DNA of 64,000 bases from Burkholderiales bacterium (lineage in GTDB: Bacteria > Pseudomonadota > Gammaproteobacteria > Burkholderiales > Usitatibacteraceae), in assembly GCA_019634955.1 (NCBI GenBank), contig JAHCAK010000013.1, positions 25,818 to 89,817 of the forward strand, given 5' to 3'. Shown here in pieces: positions 62,772-64,000 of the stretch. The notes under the pieces were generated by a model. The model saw only the letters and a program-made list of their open reading frames with translations. It did not search any database and had not been told where the DNA came from. The position numbers and the translations under genes are program-made. The stretch's first letter is position 1; the number at the start of each line of letters is the position of its first letter.

Positions 62772-64000
62772 AGGCGGGCGCCGAGGCGCGTGCCCTCGTC
62801 TATCGCGCGCTTCGCGTCCAGTTCCCCGGCGAGCGCCGCGCCGCCGATGAGGTGCACGCTCGCCCCGTTTGCCCGCAGGGGCGCCTCCAGCTCGCGCAGC
62901 GACTCCTGCCCGGCGCACAGGACGATGGTGTCCACCTCGAGGACGGCCGCCTTCTCGCGCGCCTCCCCGAAGCTCACGGCGAGGCCTTTTTCCACCACGC
63001 CCTCGTAGTTCACGCCGGAGAGCATCTCCACGCGCTTCATCTTGAGCGCCGCGCGGTGGATCCACCCCGTGGTCTTGCCGAGCCCCGCGCCGGGCTTGGA
63101 CTTCTTGCGCTGCAGGAGGAAGACCTGGCGGGCCGGCGGCGCCGGCTGCGGCTTCACGCCCGCCACGCCGCCGCGGGCCTGCGCGGGGTCGCCCACGCCC
63201 CACTCCCGCCGCCACGCCTCGAGATCCAGCGACGGCGAGTGGCCGTCGTCAACGAGGAACTCCGCCACGTCGAAGCCGATGCCGCCGGCGCCGACGACCG
63301 CCACGCGCGGGCCCACGGCCCTGCCATCGCGCAGGACGTCCACGTAGCTCAGGACGCGCGGGTCGTCCTGCCCCGGGATGCGCGGGTCGCGGGGCGTCAC
63401 GCCCGTGGCGAGCACCACCTCGTCGTAGCCCGCAAGGTCGGCTGCCGCCACGCGCCGCGAGAGGTGGACGCGCACGCCCGTCGTCTCCAGCCGCCGGCGG
63501 AAGTAGCGGATCGTCTCGTGGAACTCCTCCTTGCCGGGGATGCGCCTGGCCATGTTGAACTGGCCGCCGACCTCGCCCGCGCCATCGAAGAGGTCGACCT
63601 CGTGGCCGCGCTCGGCGAGCGTCGTCGCGCACGCGAGCCCCGCGGGGCCGGCGCCCACCACCGCGACCCGCTTGCGCGCGGGCGCGGGCCGGATCTCGAG
63701 CTCCGTCTCGTGGCAGGCCCTCGGGTTCACGAGGCAGGACGACATCCGGCCCGAGAAGACGTGGTCGAGGCAGGCCTGGTTGCAGGCGATGCAGGTGTTG
63801 ATCTCGTCGGCGCGGCCGGCCGCCGCCTTGCGCACGAACTCGGGGTCCGCGAGGAGCGGGCGCGCCATGGACACCATGTCCGCGGCTCCCCCGGCGAGCA
63901 CCCGCTCGGCCACGGCCGGGTCGTTGATGCGGTTCGTGGTGCACAGCGGGATCGACACCTCGCCCTTGAGCTTCCTCGTCACCCACGCGAAGGCCGCGCG
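62768..64000 (-). CDS. fadH: NADPH-dependent 2,4-dienoyl-CoA reductase, C-terminal part (runs off right edge)
   Basis: Partial; about 410 C-terminal residues are in the window. It reduces 2,4-dienoyl-CoA during beta-oxidation of unsaturated fatty acids. The end of the TIM barrel is visible (CTTNRINDPAVAERVL and MARPLLADPEF), then the 4Fe-4S ligands in CIACNQACLDHVFSGRMSSC, the FAD-binding AVVGAGPAGLACATTLAERG and a second nucleotide motif AVVGAGGIGFDVAEFL. The frame is open through 64000, so the true start lies beyond the edge. It fits the fatty-acid theme of the window. Confidence 0.93.
   Translation of the reverse strand, partial: RAAFAWVTRKLKGEVSIPLCTTNRINDPAVAERVLAGGAADMVSMARPLLADPEFVRKAAAGRADEINTCIACNQACLDHVFSGRMSSCLVNPRACHETELEIRPAPARKRVAVVGAGPAGLACATTLAERGHEVDLFDGAGEVGGQFNMARRIPGKEEFHETIRYFRRRLETTGVRVHLSRRVAAADLAGYDEVVLATGVTPRDPRIPGQDDPRVLSYVDVLRDGRAVGPRVAVVGAGGIGFDVAEFLVDDGHSPSLDLEAWRREWGVGDPAQARGGVAGVKPQPAPPARQVFLLQRKKSKPGAGLGKTTGWIHRAALKMKRVEMLSGVNYEGVVEKGLAVSFGEAREKAAVLEVDTIVLCAGQESLRELEAPLRANGASVHLIGGAALAGELDAKRAIDEGTRLGARL

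Overview
The window is 64 kb of very GC-rich, densely packed chromosome from a betaproteobacterium, probably a soil or freshwater member of the Burkholderiales or Nitrosomonadales; this placement is inference. The main evidence is the rpmF-plsX-fab-acpP-tmk-holB block next to a divergent rluC/rne pair, the PilZ gene after holB, and the phasin, acyl-CoA-binding protein and wax-synthase complement. I see no rRNA, tRNA, CRISPR array, insertion sequence or phage gene. Convergent genes often overlap at their ends, and many start codons overlap the preceding stop.

Region 1 (1-11.7 kb) is small-acid metabolism. A leftward set runs FAD/Fe-S 2-hydroxyacid dehydrogenase, a fused carboxyltransferase, malonyl-CoA synthetase (matB) and malonyl-CoA decarboxylase (cut by the left edge). 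Rightward lie a serine/alanine-glyoxylate aminotransferase and a DctPQM TRAP transporter, then a small polyhydroxyalkanoate-system protein and an unknown conserved protein.

Region 2 (11.7-27.5 kb) reads as a neutral-lipid (wax ester, triacylglycerol or PHA) locus. It holds an aldehyde dehydrogenase / Tat-signal protein / GMC alcohol oxidoreductase operon behind a promoter with a palindromic operator, an ornithine-type aminotransferase, an acyl-CoA ligase, two paralogous phasins, an acyl-CoA-binding protein, a WS/DGAT acyltransferase, a SWIB protein, a TetR regulator, a patatin lipase, a TPR protein and a two-domain fatty acyl-CoA reductase. Together these could activate, carry, reduce, esterify, coat and remobilise fatty acyl chains. 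The two phasin promoters share a strongly conserved 34-bp element.

Region 3 (27.5-33.4 kb) holds a membrane-anchored lipase-like hydrolase, a fused transporter/spermidine-synthase-like protein, a D-2-hydroxyacid dehydrogenase, the 23S rRNA methyltransferase RlmM and TatD.

Region 4 (33.4-54 kb) is the conserved fatty-acid synthesis and housekeeping block: pilZ, holB, tmk, mltG, pabC, fabF, acpP, fabG, fabD, fabH, plsX, rpmF and yceD leftward, maf and an RsmI-like methyltransferase rightward, then a leftward operon rluC, HAD phosphatase, Rieske protein, sppA and a PAS-GGDEF-EAL protein, and finally rne with a leader of about 370 nt. acpP has its own candidate promoter and terminator.

Region 5 (54-64 kb) holds a DsbA-fold isomerase, a VOC protein, a tricorn-like S41 protease with an AhpD-like partner, a low-molecular-weight tyrosine phosphatase, uvrB, an aspartate aminotransferase and the C-terminal part of 2,4-dienoyl-CoA reductase (cut by the right edge).
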